Shown: positions 9,603 to 20,045, counted from the first letter of the stretch. The stretch: 64,000 bases of DNA from Acidobacteriaceae bacterium (GCA_019240405.1 JAFAYL010000013.1:248001-312000); one strand, 5' to 3'. Numbers and translations are program-made. The notes: a model not told the origin generated them from the sequence alone.

Positions 9603-10733
9603 GTGAAAATCACAAGGATACAGGCCGCCGGATTGCGCGGAGCTACGCCAGAGGGCGGCTGGGCGACCGAGATCGAGCCGAGCGACTGCGTCCACACGTT
9701 AATTGCAGTCTTCACGGATGAAGATGTTATCGGGTGGGGCTCGGCTTTCACGAACGATGCACTGGTGCAAGCCGCGCTTAACGTTTTGATGCCGCTGTAC
9801 ACCGGGGAGAACCCTCTCGAACCGGAGCGAGTAACTGAAAAGCTCAACGCACACACGTTTTGGCTCGGGCGTGGTGGAAGTCTCACGCATGCGATCAGCG
9901 GGATCGATATTGCGATGTGGGACATCCTTGGAAAAACTACCGGTCAGCCCGTAGGTAGATTGCTCGGCGGGCGCTGTCGTGATCGTGTCAGGCCCTATGC
10001 GTCGCTCTTGATGCAGGAACCCGGACGGCTTTCAGAACAGTTGGCGTGCATTCGTGATCAGGGATTTCAGGCGTTCAAGATCGGTTGGGGGCCGTTCGGC
10101 AGGGCGGGCAACGCAAGAGATGAGCAGATCATCCGTGCTGCGCGCCACGCGGTGGGACCCGACTCGATGCTGATGGTCGATGCGGGCGCGAGCAATGCAT
10201 TCTGGCCTCACGGGTATAAATGGGCTGCACGAACCGCTGATATGCTCGCTGACTACGATGTTTACTGGTTTGAGGAGCCGCTTCCTCCTGACAATTTTCG
10301 CGATTATTTGCTACTCAGGAAGAATTCGCCCGTGCCGATTGCGGGCGGCGAAGTTTTGACGCGCCGCCAATCTTTTGCTCCTTGGCTTCAGCGTGGCGCG
10401 CTTGATATCGTGCAGCCAGATGTTACGAAAGTCGGCGGTATTTCCGAGGAGCGCAGGATTGCGTGGCTGGCCGAAGACAATGGGATTCGGTTTGTTCCAC
10501 ATGGCTGGAACACCGCACTGGGTTTGGCTGCGGATCTCCAACTCGCCTCGGCCATTAAGGGTACTGATTTAGTCGAATATCTCACCGGATCGCCGTTCAT
10601 CGATGAGATTGTCGAAACTAGGTGGGAATTGGATCATGATGGAATGCTATCGATACCTATGCGGCCCGGCCTTGGCGTTTCTCTCAACCTCGATGCGGTC
10701 GAAAAATACACGGGGACGAAGTTCCAAGTCTAG
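9603..10733 (+). CDS. Mandelate racemase/muconate lactonizing enzyme family protein
   Basis: IDIAMWDILGKTTGQPVGRLLGG, FKIGWGPFG, MLMVDAGASNAF, WFEEPLPPDN, PIAGGE, DIVQPDVTKVGGI: enolase superfamily motifs. Confidence 0.92.
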   Translation: MKITRIQAAGLRGATPEGGWATEIEPSDCVHTLIAVFTDEDVIGWGSAFTNDALVQAALNVLMPLYTGENPLEPERVTEKLNAHTFWLGRGGSLTHAISGIDIAMWDILGKTTGQPVGRLLGGRCRDRVRPYASLLMQEPGRLSEQLACIRDQGFQAFKIGWGPFGRAGNARDEQIIRAARHAVGPDSMLMVDAGASNAFWPHGYKWAARTADMLADYDVYWFEEPLPPDNFRDYLLLRKNSPVPIAGGEVLTRRQSFAPWLQRGALDIVQPDVTKVGGISEERRIAWLAEDNGIRFVPHGWNTALGLAADLQLASAIKGTDLVEYLTGSPFIDEIVETRWELDHDGMLSIPMRPGLGVSLNLDAVEKYTGTKFQV

Positions 10734-10736
10734 GAA

Positions 10737-12539
10737 ATGAGCCGCAGTATTGCTGTCGTAGTGTTTTCGACTCTGCTGCTTGCGATTCCGCCTTTAGCGC
10801 TCCTGAGTGCGGAGAATAGTCACGCGCGTTATCTGATTCCACGCCGGTCAAGCCAGATACATGATGGTTTCGGGATCAATTCGGATCTGCCGCGCGACCC
10901 TTTCATTCCATGGAACCGAAGGTGGTGGACCCGCATGTTTGATGCCGGGGTGAATTTCGTTCGAATCGGCCAATACGAAAACAGTTCTGACTACACGAGC
11001 TGGGAATGGGTGGAGCGGAAACGCGGCGAGTACAGCGTAGTGCCGGATTTGGATGATTACGTCGACTCACTCGTTGAGAATGGGGTGCATATCGAAATAC
11101 AGCTCTTGTATGGCAACCCGTTATATACGTCTCCTAGTGGACGTCCACTGACGAGCGTTGTGCCGAAGGCGGGTGGTTTTCACAATCCCGACAGAAGTCT
11201 CTATTCGATATTCTGGCCCCCAAAAACAGACGAGCAAATTAGAGCCTTCACGAAGTATGTCTCATGGATGGTGAATCACTTTCGCGGCCGCGCGGAATAC
11301 TACGAGATTTGGAATGAACCGAACATCGAATACTGGAACCCTGCTCCAAACCCGGAAGGCTATGGCAAGCTTTTCAAGGCCTCTGCAGCCGCAATCCACG
11401 GCACTGACCCGAAGGCCAAAACAGTGTTCGGTGGACTCGCCGGAGCGGATGTGGACTTCGCCAAGCGCGCACTTGACGCTTGCGATTGCGCTGCGGCAAT
11501 CGATGTGTTCGCGTATCACAACTATCCTGACTACGGGCACAATCTGAATCCAGAAGCAACACATGAGCATGCCGACACGAATGCTTCTTCAAAACCGCTG
11601 CGTGACATGGTGCACAATTATCCAGGGATTCGCAAAGAGATCGTTTTCTGGGACGACGAATTCAATGATGGGATTCCGTCGTGGACGAACTCGGACGAAT
11701 CAGTGCAGGCGAAGTACATTCCAAGAGGCCTGATTATTGACAGGGCGGAAGGTGTCCGCACCTTCGTATGGCTAATTGTTGGCGCGACGAATGGAAATGA
11801 GAGCGATGATTTTGGGATGCTGCACGGGCTCATGTTCCGCCCAGATGATTTCAAGCCGCGGCCTGCGTACTCGGCGCTTCGGAATACAAATACGTTGTTC
11901 TCGGATACCCATGTCGATTTTTCTACTAAAGTCGAGAGCGAGGCCGCTGTGCTTTCCGAGCAGCCGCGCTTCTACTCGTTTCGGTCTTCTGAAGGTAAAG
12001 CAATCATCGCGTACTGGGTGCCCGTGCTTAGTGAGCCTGGTGACCAATTTGCGAGGCTAAAGATCACGCTTCGAATAACAGGTTCGGGAATTCGGAATCC
12101 TGTTTTGGTGGATGTGAGATCGGGGGAAATTCGCGATCTCTCTTGGAGACCTGGAACAAGTGATACGTTGGAGAGTCTGCCACTGACCGACAGTGTTCTA
12201 GCGATCACGGATCAGAGCTTCTTTGACTGGCCTGAATTGCCGGAGGTCCCAAGTGATTTGAATGCGACGAACGCCCGGGGGCGAGTCGAACTGACGTGGA
12301 AGATGCATGAAGGTCACCCGCAGAGTGTATCGGTTGAGCAACGCATTGGACGGAAAGGGCGGTGGGAATTAAGGTCCAAGTTGCCGGGCAGGGCGGCTTC
12401 GTTCACGGATACAAGAGCGCCTGCCGGCGAGGACGAGGTGTTCTATCGCGTAAGGGCAGAAAACGGCAGTGGTGCGTCGGCCTACTCGAATGTAGCGGAA
12501 CTCGGCTGGGAGGCCTTCAAAGACTTGCGCAAAAAATAG
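10737..12539 (+). CDS. Secreted GH39/GH-A clan glycoside hydrolase-like protein with C-terminal FnIII-like domain
   Basis: Signal peptide; FVRIGQYENSSDYTSWEWVERKRGEYSVVPDLDDYV, YEIWNEPNIEYWNP acid/base motif; FnIII-like C-terminus. Confidence 0.75.
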   Translation: MSRSIAVVVFSTLLLAIPPLALLSAENSHARYLIPRRSSQIHDGFGINSDLPRDPFIPWNRRWWTRMFDAGVNFVRIGQYENSSDYTSWEWVERKRGEYSVVPDLDDYVDSLVENGVHIEIQLLYGNPLYTSPSGRPLTSVVPKAGGFHNPDRSLYSIFWPPKTDEQIRAFTKYVSWMVNHFRGRAEYYEIWNEPNIEYWNPAPNPEGYGKLFKASAAAIHGTDPKAKTVFGGLAGADVDFAKRALDACDCAAAIDVFAYHNYPDYGHNLNPEATHEHADTNASSKPLRDMVHNYPGIRKEIVFWDDEFNDGIPSWTNSDESVQAKYIPRGLIIDRAEGVRTFVWLIVGATNGNESDDFGMLHGLMFRPDDFKPRPAYSALRNTNTLFSDTHVDFSTKVESEAAVLSEQPRFYSFRSSEGKAIIAYWVPVLSEPGDQFARLKITLRITGSGIRNPVLVDVRSGEIRDLSWRPGTSDTLESLPLTDSVLAITDQSFFDWPELPEVPSDLNATNARGRVELTWKMHEGHPQSVSVEQRIGRKGRWELRSKLPGRAASFTDTRAPAGEDEVFYRVRAENGSGASAYSNVAELGWEAFKDLRKK

Positions 12540-12940
12540 CGCGTATGTCCGGGCGGGTAGTCAGGCAGTTCACCAAAAACGAGATAGCCATTCTTTTCAT
12601 AAAACGAGCGCGCCTGAAAACTGAACGTATCCACCCATGCATTGCCACAGCCATGTGCTCGGGCTGCTTGCTCGGCCGCGACTAATAATCTGCGGCCTTG
12701 CCCTTTGCCGCGTGCTTGCTCAGAAACCCAGAGAGTGTCCACGAAGAGCCACTGATAGGAGATTTTGCCGAAGAGCCCACCGGTGAACTCCTTATTGGAA
12801 TCAAGAAGAGTGAGAAGCAGGGAAATGCGCTCGGGATTTTCGACGATCGAAGCGTTGTACTTGCGAAGACACTGTTCAAGGTGGCTCACTTCGGTGTCGG
12901 GCGGAGCAGCATCTACCGTAATGGTGTAATTCGCTTCCAT
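12482..12940 (-). CDS. GNAT family N-acetyltransferase
   Basis: LWVSEQARGKGQGRRLLVAAEQAARAHGCGNAWVDTFSFQARSFYEKNGY. Confidence 0.85.
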   Translation of the reverse strand: MEANYTITVDAAPPDTEVSHLEQCLRKYNASIVENPERISLLLTLLDSNKEFTGGLFGKISYQWLFVDTLWVSEQARGKGQGRRLLVAAEQAARAHGCGNAWVDTFSFQARSFYEKNGYLVFGELPDYPPGHTRYFLRKSLKASQPSSATFE

Positions 12941-13122
12941 AGCGTCCAGCTTACTGGGCGGGGTGCCGGCGCAAATCAATCCGGCCGAGCGATTCGAATT
13001 TCACATGCACGGCCCCGGGGGTCACGGTTTTACTGGAACGTTCAATTCTCTGGTTGTCGAATCCCAGGCGAAAGGCTGAAGATGGTACATACGGAGCATG
13101 GTCCCGTTGCGGGCCCTTTGCG

Positions 13123-14151
13123 ATGAACTTGTTTCCATATTTCGAAGAATCTTTCGATCGCCTTGACAATTATCTTCGCGAGTTTGTGCGCGAGCAGTTG
13201 CTCGAGCGCCGAAACAAACTCGAGCATGCAATTGCGCGATCAAATAAACCTGCGCCGCTAGAACTGCTTCTGGAAGAAGTGGACGGCGCCCTTGAACGGA
13301 TGGAGACAGGCTCGTTCGGAGTTTGTGAAACCTGTCACCAAGCGATCGAGCATGATCGTCTGGTTAGCGATCCGCTCACGCGCGTTTGCTTGAGCCATCT
13401 CTCGAAACGCGAGCGAGATGCTCTGGAGAATGATCTTCAACTCGCGGCCCGGGTTCAACAGGGGCTGTTGCCTAAGCAGAATCTTAATCTTGACGGGTGG
13501 CAGATCTGCTATCACTACGAGCCGGCCGGGCTTGTCAGTGGAGACTACTGCGACTTTGTGAATGCCGGTCAGGCGGGGCTCTACTTTATGGTGGGCGATG
13601 TGTCCGGTAAGGGAGTGGCAGCGTCCATGCTGATGGCACATTTACACGCCATGTTCCGTACTCTGATTTCGGTAGAGCTGCCGCTAAAAGGCATGCTCGA
13701 CCATGCGAACCGGGTCTTCTCCGAGAGCACCTTGCCTAATCAGTACGCGACTCTAGTTTGCGGGCGCGCTCTGCCGAGCGGCAGAATTGAGGTCTGTAAC
13801 GCAGGTCATCCTGCACCTCTCGTGTTTCGCGATGGAGATGTTCGTCCGCTTGAAACATTTGATCTTCCAGTAGGTATGTTTGCCGGCGAGGAATTTTCCG
13901 TGACCGAAATTCAACTGGAATCAGGTCAGGGCATGGTCATCTATTCAGATGGACTCTCGGAGGCGACGGATAGTTCGGGTTCCGAGTATGGCGCTGAGCG
14001 CCTTCGGAAAGTGCTTGGCCGAACTCCAATCGGAGGCCCCAGTGAACTGGTTACACTCTGCCGGCAAGATCTTGCTGCATTTTGCCGCGACAGTACCTTA
14101 ACAGACGATGTGACGCTTTTTGTGCTGGGACGGAACGGTCGGGCACAGTAG
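13123..14151 (+). CDS. PP2C/SpoIIE-type serine phosphatase with N-terminal DksA/TraR-like zinc finger
   Basis: ALERMETGSFGVCETCHQAIEHDRLVSDPLTRVCLSH (DksA-like) followed by VQQGLLPKQNLNLDGW...SGDYCDFV...GDVSGKGVAASMLMAHL...YSDGLSEA. Confidence 0.88.
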   Translation: MNLFPYFEESFDRLDNYLREFVREQLLERRNKLEHAIARSNKPAPLELLLEEVDGALERMETGSFGVCETCHQAIEHDRLVSDPLTRVCLSHLSKRERDALENDLQLAARVQQGLLPKQNLNLDGWQICYHYEPAGLVSGDYCDFVNAGQAGLYFMVGDVSGKGVAASMLMAHLHAMFRTLISVELPLKGMLDHANRVFSESTLPNQYATLVCGRALPSGRIEVCNAGHPAPLVFRDGDVRPLETFDLPVGMFAGEEFSVTEIQLESGQGMVIYSDGLSEATDSSGSEYGAERLRKVLGRTPIGGPSELVTLCRQDLAAFCRDSTLTDDVTLFVLGRNGRAQ

Positions 14152-14154
14152 CCT

Positions 14155-15576
14155 TTAAATGGTCTGTCGTTTCCAAGCTCCGCGCCGAAAGAGTATTAGC
14201 GCTGCAGCGGTAAACACGAGGTCGGCTATGGGAACGGCGGAGAAGGCGCCCCGGGGCCCGAGTGAGAATCGAATCGCAAGCAAATAAGCGATCGGAAGCT
14301 GCACTACCCAAAAGGCGAGAAAGTTGATGAGAGTTGGCGTGGTCGTATCGCCCGCGCCGTTGAAACCTTGCATCAGCACCATACCCCAGGCATAGCTCAC
14401 GTAAGCCAATGCGATGATTTTCAGACACGATACAGCGGTGGTCGAAACCTGTAAATCACTTGTGAAAACTGAGACAAGAGCGTGAGAGAACAAGAGAAAC
14501 GCGATCGAAATCAGACCGAGATAAAGCATATTGTAGAAGCCGGTGCGGTAAACGGAACTCTCCGCGCGATGCGGCTTCTTGGCGCCGAGGCTCTGTCCAA
14601 CCAGCGTTGCGGCCGCGTTACTGAGCCCCCAGGCGGGCAGAATGGTGAAAATGATGATGCGAATTGCGATTGTGTAACCCGCAACAATCGGGCTCCCGAA
14701 GGTGGAGATCACTCGGACCAAGCCAATCCAACTGGCGGTCGCTATCAGAAATTGAATGATTCCGGTTGCAGACACCCTCAGAAGCCGCATCATTACAGAG
14801 ATGTCCAGGCGCACATGCCTGCGGCGCACAATCACACGGTTCCTTCCATTGCTGAGCTGCCAGAGTTGGAATAGAACACCGATGCCGCGTCCCGTTGTTG
14901 TCGCGACGGAGGCGCCGAACACTCCAAGGCGTGGAAACGGTCCCCATCCGTTTATCAGGCAAGGATCAAGCACAATGTTGATTGCGTTGGCAAGCCAAAG
15001 GGTTCGCATGGCGAGGGCGGCATCTCCTGCCCCACGGAAGATGCCGTTGATGAGGAAGAGGAGGAAGATCACGGCTGAGCCGCCAAGCATGAGTTGGGTG
15101 TAGCGAGAGTTAGCCTGAACGGGCTGCGGGCCACCCATCAGCTTCAGCAATCTAGGCGCGGTCGCAATTCCGATAATTCCGACTATGGCGGAAACGAACA
15201 ATCCGAGAACAATTGCTTGAACGGAGACGTCGGCCGCTCCTTCGGTATCTTTTTCGCCGGTGCGGCGGGCAACAAATGCAGTTGTGGCGATACTCAGGCC
15301 GATTGCCACACCGAACACGATAGTGAGCAAGGACTCGGTGAGGCCGACGGTCGCGATAGCGTCGGAACCAAGGCGCGACACGAAAAATACGTCGACAATT
15401 CCAAAGAGGGATTCCATGACCATCTCAAGGATCATGGGAATGGCGAGCAGGACGATGGCACGGTTGAGACTGCCTTCTGTAAAGTCCTGATGAGTGCCCT
15501 GGAGCGCTTCCTTAAGCATTCGATGTGGAGTCTGTTGGACAGCGCCGCCGTCAGTCCGAAGCGCCGTTGGAACCAT
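14155..15576 (-). CDS. MATE family efflux transporter
   Basis: 12-TM pattern; MESLFGIVDVFFVSRLGSDAIATVGLTESLL; LVGQSLGAKKPHRAE. Confidence 0.92.
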   Translation of the reverse strand: MVPTALRTDGGAVQQTPHRMLKEALQGTHQDFTEGSLNRAIVLLAIPMILEMVMESLFGIVDVFFVSRLGSDAIATVGLTESLLTIVFGVAIGLSIATTAFVARRTGEKDTEGAADVSVQAIVLGLFVSAIVGIIGIATAPRLLKLMGGPQPVQANSRYTQLMLGGSAVIFLLFLINGIFRGAGDAALAMRTLWLANAINIVLDPCLINGWGPFPRLGVFGASVATTTGRGIGVLFQLWQLSNGRNRVIVRRRHVRLDISVMMRLLRVSATGIIQFLIATASWIGLVRVISTFGSPIVAGYTIAIRIIIFTILPAWGLSNAAATLVGQSLGAKKPHRAESSVYRTGFYNMLYLGLISIAFLLFSHALVSVFTSDLQVSTTAVSCLKIIALAYVSYAWGMVLMQGFNGAGDTTTPTLINFLAFWVVQLPIAYLLAIRFSLGPRGAFSAVPIADLVFTAAALILFRRGAWKRQTI

Positions 15577-15976
15577 CCATTATGGTCATGAGCTTTGCCC
15601 GGATGTGATCGGGAATAGGAATTGAGCGCTCGGTTTGAGCATCGATGCACGCAACGGTTACTGAGCCTTTTGCGGCGAGCTCAGAGCCTTTGAAAGTACG
15701 AAATTCGAACCGAGCGGAGGATCGCCCTATCCTTGTTAAACGCGCTTCAATCTCGATCGAGTGGTCATGGGCGAGCGCAGTCATGAAATCACATTCAACG
15801 TGCACGCGCGGCAGTCTGTAAGCTCGGCGCAAGTCGTATGTGATGCCGACGGTACGCAGAAGCTCAATTTCTGCGGATTCGAAATAGCGAAACATGGCGG
15901 TGTAGTGGATTCGGCCGCTTGCATCTGTATCGATGAAGCGAATCCGGGTCTGGAACCGAAATGGCTCGCGAGGCAT
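15551..15976 (-). CDS. Acyl-CoA thioesterase (4HBT hotdog fold)
   Basis: RIRFIDTDASGRIHYTAMFRYFESAEIELLR motif. Confidence 0.88.
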   Translation of the reverse strand: MPREPFRFQTRIRFIDTDASGRIHYTAMFRYFESAEIELLRTVGITYDLRRAYRLPRVHVECDFMTALAHDHSIEIEARLTRIGRSSARFEFRTFKGSELAAKGSVTVACIDAQTERSIPIPDHIRAKLMTIMDGSNGASD

Positions 15977-16002
15977 AAACTTCAGGATGGCATTGGGGTC
16001 TG

Positions 16003-16407
16003 ATGAGGAGTGATGTGGCGAGTGTCGAATTCACTAGCTTAGCTGGAGGGACGGTGTTGGTTGCGCACGCCGTCTGGATTGTATGGGTGATTTTAGGGGT
16101 GTTTTGGACTCGCAACCGGCCGCTGCTCACGTGGTTTCACATTGCGTCGCTCGTATGGGGGATTGTGGTGGAATTAGGACCGTGGGAGTGTCCATTGACA
16201 CTTCTGGAACAGTTCTTTAAAATGCGAGTGGGCGTGAATCGATATCAGGGTGGATTCATCGTTCACTGTCTGGATGAGATCGTATATCCCGACCTGCCAA
16301 GACCTCTGGTGGCGTGGGTAGGAGCGGGAATTTGCGGCGTAAATCTAATCATTTACGCGCACCGGTATTGGAAGCAAAGGCGGGTTGATCTGCAACAATA
16401 TAGATAG
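16003..16407 (+). CDS. DUF2784 family membrane protein
   Basis: HAVWIVWVILGVFWTRNRPLLTWFHIASLVWGIVVELGPWECPLTLLEQ. Confidence 0.8.
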   Translation: MRSDVASVEFTSLAGGTVLVAHAVWIVWVILGVFWTRNRPLLTWFHIASLVWGIVVELGPWECPLTLLEQFFKMRVGVNRYQGGFIVHCLDEIVYPDLPRPLVAWVGAGICGVNLIIYAHRYWKQRRVDLQQYR

Positions 16408-16465
16408 TTACCCTTAACGGGAGATCGAGTCCGTTTCATTGTGACTCCCGCTCCCGCGACCCGTT

Positions 16466-19400
16466 GTGAATCTAACGAACAAAAATCAGAGCGGTAACGG
16501 CCATTCTGCAGGATCACTAGTTGCCGGAGATCTCTCGCTTGCCTTCGGGTTAACGTTTGAAGATCTTTACGAGCGGGACGGACTGGTGAAACTCGATGGA
16601 ATTTTTCTGCAGGAGCTCGAGAAAGCTGCGCCGGAGTTGTGTCGAAGATTGCTTGAGGCACGTCGAGACCCGAACACGCTTCATCAGAAACAAAGCTCGG
16701 AGTTGATCATCGAATTGGCGCCTTGCCTAGAAGACTTTATCTCGGAACTATTCGGCATCGAGCGAGAGCTTCGCGACTTGCGGTTCCGACACTCGGAGCT
16801 AGCGCCGTTGTACTACGTCAAGCGGCGGTTTGTGCAGAGAAAGGCGCTAACCGGATATACGCCCGAACGCGCGAGCGAGATTGACGGTTTCGCGGTGGGC
16901 GCGGAACTTGAGACGTTGATGCAGGAACCGCTGACCGAGATGGCGTTTGCGACTCACGTCGAAAAATGGCTCCAATCAGAAGCTGAGCACGAAGAACATC
17001 TTCGGCTTGCATCGCAATATGCAGCGTGGGCGACGCTCGCGCCGGAAGGTAAAGAGAAGCACCAGCGAGGGGTGTTGTTTAAGACGCCTAAGAAGCTCGA
17101 CATCTATCGATTGATTCCAGTTGAACCGGTGGCAAGCGATGGTTTGGTTCGCCTGAAGTTGAGAGATGACCACCATCACTATCGAAGGCGACATCGAGAA
17201 GGTTTTCAGTTAACTGATGCGGGAATGGATCTCACACGTGCGCTCGACCAAGCCTATTACTGCATTAAATGCCATAAGCAGGAGAAGGACAGTTGCTCGA
17301 CCGGTCTGAAGGAAAAGGATGGCTCGTTTAAGCGCAGCGTTCTTGGCGTGCCGCTAGCAGGTTGCCCGCTAGATGAAAAAATTTCAGAGATGAATCTGGT
17401 TAAGGGTGAGGGCAACCCTGTGGGCGCGCTTGCTATTGCTGTAATCGATAACCCGATGGTCGCAGGTACCGGACACAGGATCTGCAATGACTGCATGAAA
17501 TCATGCATTTTTCAGAAACAGGAACCCGTGGATATTCCGCAAATCGAGACGCGATCTCTAAAGGATGTGCTCGAGTTTCCGTGGGGATTTGAGATTTATA
17601 GTCTTTTAACGCGTTGGAATCCGCTGAATTTTGGACGCCCGTATCCGCGCATTCCCACAGACCACAAGGTTTTAATAGCCGGGCTTGGTCCGGCAGGCTT
17701 CACGCTGGCGCATCACTTGATGAACGACGGGCACACAGTTGTCGCGGTGGATGGGCTGAAGATCGAGCCTCTTCCGGACGACCTTTCCGGAATCGATGTA
17801 AGTGGACGGAGATGTTGGTTCCGGCCAGTTCGCGATGTTTCCGAAATCTATGAGCGTTTAGATCAGCGCGTCATGGCGGGATTCGGGGGTGTAGCGGAAT
17901 ACGGGATTACAGTTCGTTGGAACAAGAATTTTTTGAAGGTGATCCGTCTGCTCATTGAGCGGCGCCGCCAGTTCAGGATGTTTGGCGGCGTGCGATTCGG
18001 CGGGACCCTTACTGCCGACAGCGCCTTCGAGATGGGATTTGATCACATCGCGATATGTGCAGGAGCGGGCCGGCCAACTGTGATTCCGATGAAGAACGGC
18101 TTAGTTCGGGGCGTGCGCCAGGCCTCCGATTTTTTAATGGCTTTGCAGTTGACCGGGGCTGCTAAACACGATTCACTGGCGAACCTCCAAATCCGCATGC
18201 CGATTGTCGTGATTGGCGGCGGTTTGACTGCTATCGACACTGCGACCGAGTCGATGGCGTACTACATCGTGCAAGTCGAGAAATTTTTGAAGCGTTATGA
18301 GCTGCTCGTGCAAGAACTCGGTGAGCGCGAGGTGCAGTCGGCCTGGACAGAAGAAGAGGCTGAAGTCGCTCATGAGTTTCTAACACATGCGCGAGCGATT
18401 CGTGCTGAGTGCGCGAAGGCAGCTCGTGAAGGAAGAGCGCCGCGTTTTGTTGACCTGTTGAACGCATGGGGCGGCGTAACGATTGCGTATCGAAGGAGAC
18501 TGATCGATGCACCGAGTTACACGCTGAACCATGAGGAGGTCGGAAAGGCACTAGAGGAGGGGATTACTTTCGCAGAGTGCCTGGTTCCAGAAGAAGTAGA
18601 AGTCGACTCTAACGGAGGCGCCAAAGCCGTTCGGTTTGACAAGCATCGTTATGACGATGGCCTCGGGTTGGCATCAACGGGAGATAAAGTTGTCCTTCGC
18701 GCAAGAACGGTTTTGGTAGCCGCAGGAACGCAACCCAACACAGTGCTAGCTCGTGAGGACGAGCGCAATTTCACGGTGGACGGCCGGTTCTTCCGAGCTG
18801 TGGACGAAAACGGAAATCCGGTGAAGCCGGAACGAATTGCCAAACCTTCGGCTGCCCACGTTTTAATCTCAGTCAGACCGGATGGACGGGCAATCAGTTT
18901 TTTCGGCGATCTGCATCCTTCTTTTTCTGGCAACGTGGTGAAGGCAATGGCAAGCGCGAAGCGGGGATACCCGGTACTGACGCGTATCTTGTCGCGCGTG
19001 GCGCCGTCCGAGCCTAGCCCATCTAAGCTTATCGAGAAACTTAATGATGAATTGCGGGCTACTGTGCAGGATGTGATCCGATTGACGCCGGACATTGTAG
19101 AGGTAGTGGTTCGCGCCCCGCTTGCGGCGAGGGCCTTTAAACCAGGGCAATTCTACCGTCTGCAGAATTATGAAACTCTGGCGTCCCGGGTCGATGGAAC
19201 TACGCTCGCGATGGAGGGGCTGGCGCTCACGGGCGCATCGGTAAATTTCAAAGAAGGGCTCCTCTCAACCATCGTTCTTGAAGTCGGAGGGTCATCGGAC
19301 ATTTGCGCTTTGTTGAAGCCGGGTGAGCCCGTCATTTTGATGGGTCCGACGGGTACACCGACCGAAACGCCGGCGCAGAAAACGGTCTTGTTGGCGGGCG

Positions 19401-20038
19401 GTGGCCTCGGGAATGCCGTACTTTTTTCGATTGGGCAACAGCTTCGCGCTTCTGGTTCGCGCGTAATCTATTTCGCGGGTTACAAAAAGATCATCGACCG
19501 GTACAAGGTTGAAGAGATCGAGAAGGCAGCCGATGTTGTCGTATGGTGCTGCGATGAAGCGCCGGGATTCACGCCGGGTCGCGTTCAGGACAGCGCATTT
19601 GTCGGAAACATCGTCGAAGGAATGCTGGCTTATGGGCGAGGCGATCTGGGAGAAACTGAAATTCCACTTCGTGCGGTGGACCGCTTGATGGTCATTGGCT
19701 CAGATGGCATGATGCGCGCTGTCCAGGAAGCGCGGCATACCGTGTTACGCCCCTATTTAAAACCGGAGCATCACGCGATTGCGAGCGTCAATTCTCCAAT
19801 GCAATGCATGATGAAGGAGATTTGTGCGCAGTGCCTCCAAGTGCACAAGGACCCGGAGACTGGTAAGGAGACGGTCGTCTTTTCCTGCTTTAATCAGGAT
19901 CAGCCGCTGGATCATGTCGAATTCGGCGGTCTGCGGATGCGGCTGTCACAGAACAGCACGCAGGAGAAGCTGACGAAACTTTGGGTGGATCACTGCTTGC
20001 GCAGCATAGGCACGCGGCCCGTCCTCGTAACACAATAA
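16466..20038 (+). CDS. Large FAD/NAD-binding Fe-S oxidoreductase: GltD/NfnB-like core plus C-terminal PyrK/NfnA-like ferredoxin reductase
   Basis: GTG start. Cys motifs YYCIKCHKQEKDSC and CNDCMKSC; Rossmann VLIAGLGPAGFTLAHHL and IVVIGGGLTAIDTATE; C-terminal LLAGGGLGNAVLFSIGQQL and CMMKEICAQC...FSCF as in PyrK-type [2Fe-2S] subunits. Confidence 0.85.
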   Translation: MNLTNKNQSGNGHSAGSLVAGDLSLAFGLTFEDLYERDGLVKLDGIFLQELEKAAPELCRRLLEARRDPNTLHQKQSSELIIELAPCLEDFISELFGIERELRDLRFRHSELAPLYYVKRRFVQRKALTGYTPERASEIDGFAVGAELETLMQEPLTEMAFATHVEKWLQSEAEHEEHLRLASQYAAWATLAPEGKEKHQRGVLFKTPKKLDIYRLIPVEPVASDGLVRLKLRDDHHHYRRRHREGFQLTDAGMDLTRALDQAYYCIKCHKQEKDSCSTGLKEKDGSFKRSVLGVPLAGCPLDEKISEMNLVKGEGNPVGALAIAVIDNPMVAGTGHRICNDCMKSCIFQKQEPVDIPQIETRSLKDVLEFPWGFEIYSLLTRWNPLNFGRPYPRIPTDHKVLIAGLGPAGFTLAHHLMNDGHTVVAVDGLKIEPLPDDLSGIDVSGRRCWFRPVRDVSEIYERLDQRVMAGFGGVAEYGITVRWNKNFLKVIRLLIERRRQFRMFGGVRFGGTLTADSAFEMGFDHIAICAGAGRPTVIPMKNGLVRGVRQASDFLMALQLTGAAKHDSLANLQIRMPIVVIGGGLTAIDTATESMAYYIVQVEKFLKRYELLVQELGEREVQSAWTEEEAEVAHEFLTHARAIRAECAKAAREGRAPRFVDLLNAWGGVTIAYRRRLIDAPSYTLNHEEVGKALEEGITFAECLVPEEVEVDSNGGAKAVRFDKHRYDDGLGLASTGDKVVLRARTVLVAAGTQPNTVLAREDERNFTVDGRFFRAVDENGNPVKPERIAKPSAAHVLISVRPDGRAISFFGDLHPSFSGNVVKAMASAKRGYPVLTRILSRVAPSEPSPSKLIEKLNDELRATVQDVIRLTPDIVEVVVRAPLAARAFKPGQFYRLQNYETLASRVDGTTLAMEGLALTGASVNFKEGLLSTIVLEVGGSSDICALLKPGEPVILMGPTGTPTETPAQKTVLLAGGGLGNAVLFSIGQQLRASGSRVIYFAGYKKIIDRYKVEEIEKAADVVVWCCDEAPGFTPGRVQDSAFVGNIVEGMLAYGRGDLGETEIPLRAVDRLMVIGSDGMMRAVQEARHTVLRPYLKPEHHAIASVNSPMQCMMKEICAQCLQVHKDPETGKETVVFSCFNQDQPLDHVEFGGLRMRLSQNSTQEKLTKLWVDHCLRSIGTRPVLVTQ

Positions 20039-20045
20039 TTGCGCG

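Noticed and set aside
12482-12540. 58-bp tail-to-tail overlap of the GH39-like and GNAT genes
   Set aside because: Convergent short overlaps are common in compact genomes; no further evidence of antisense regulation.
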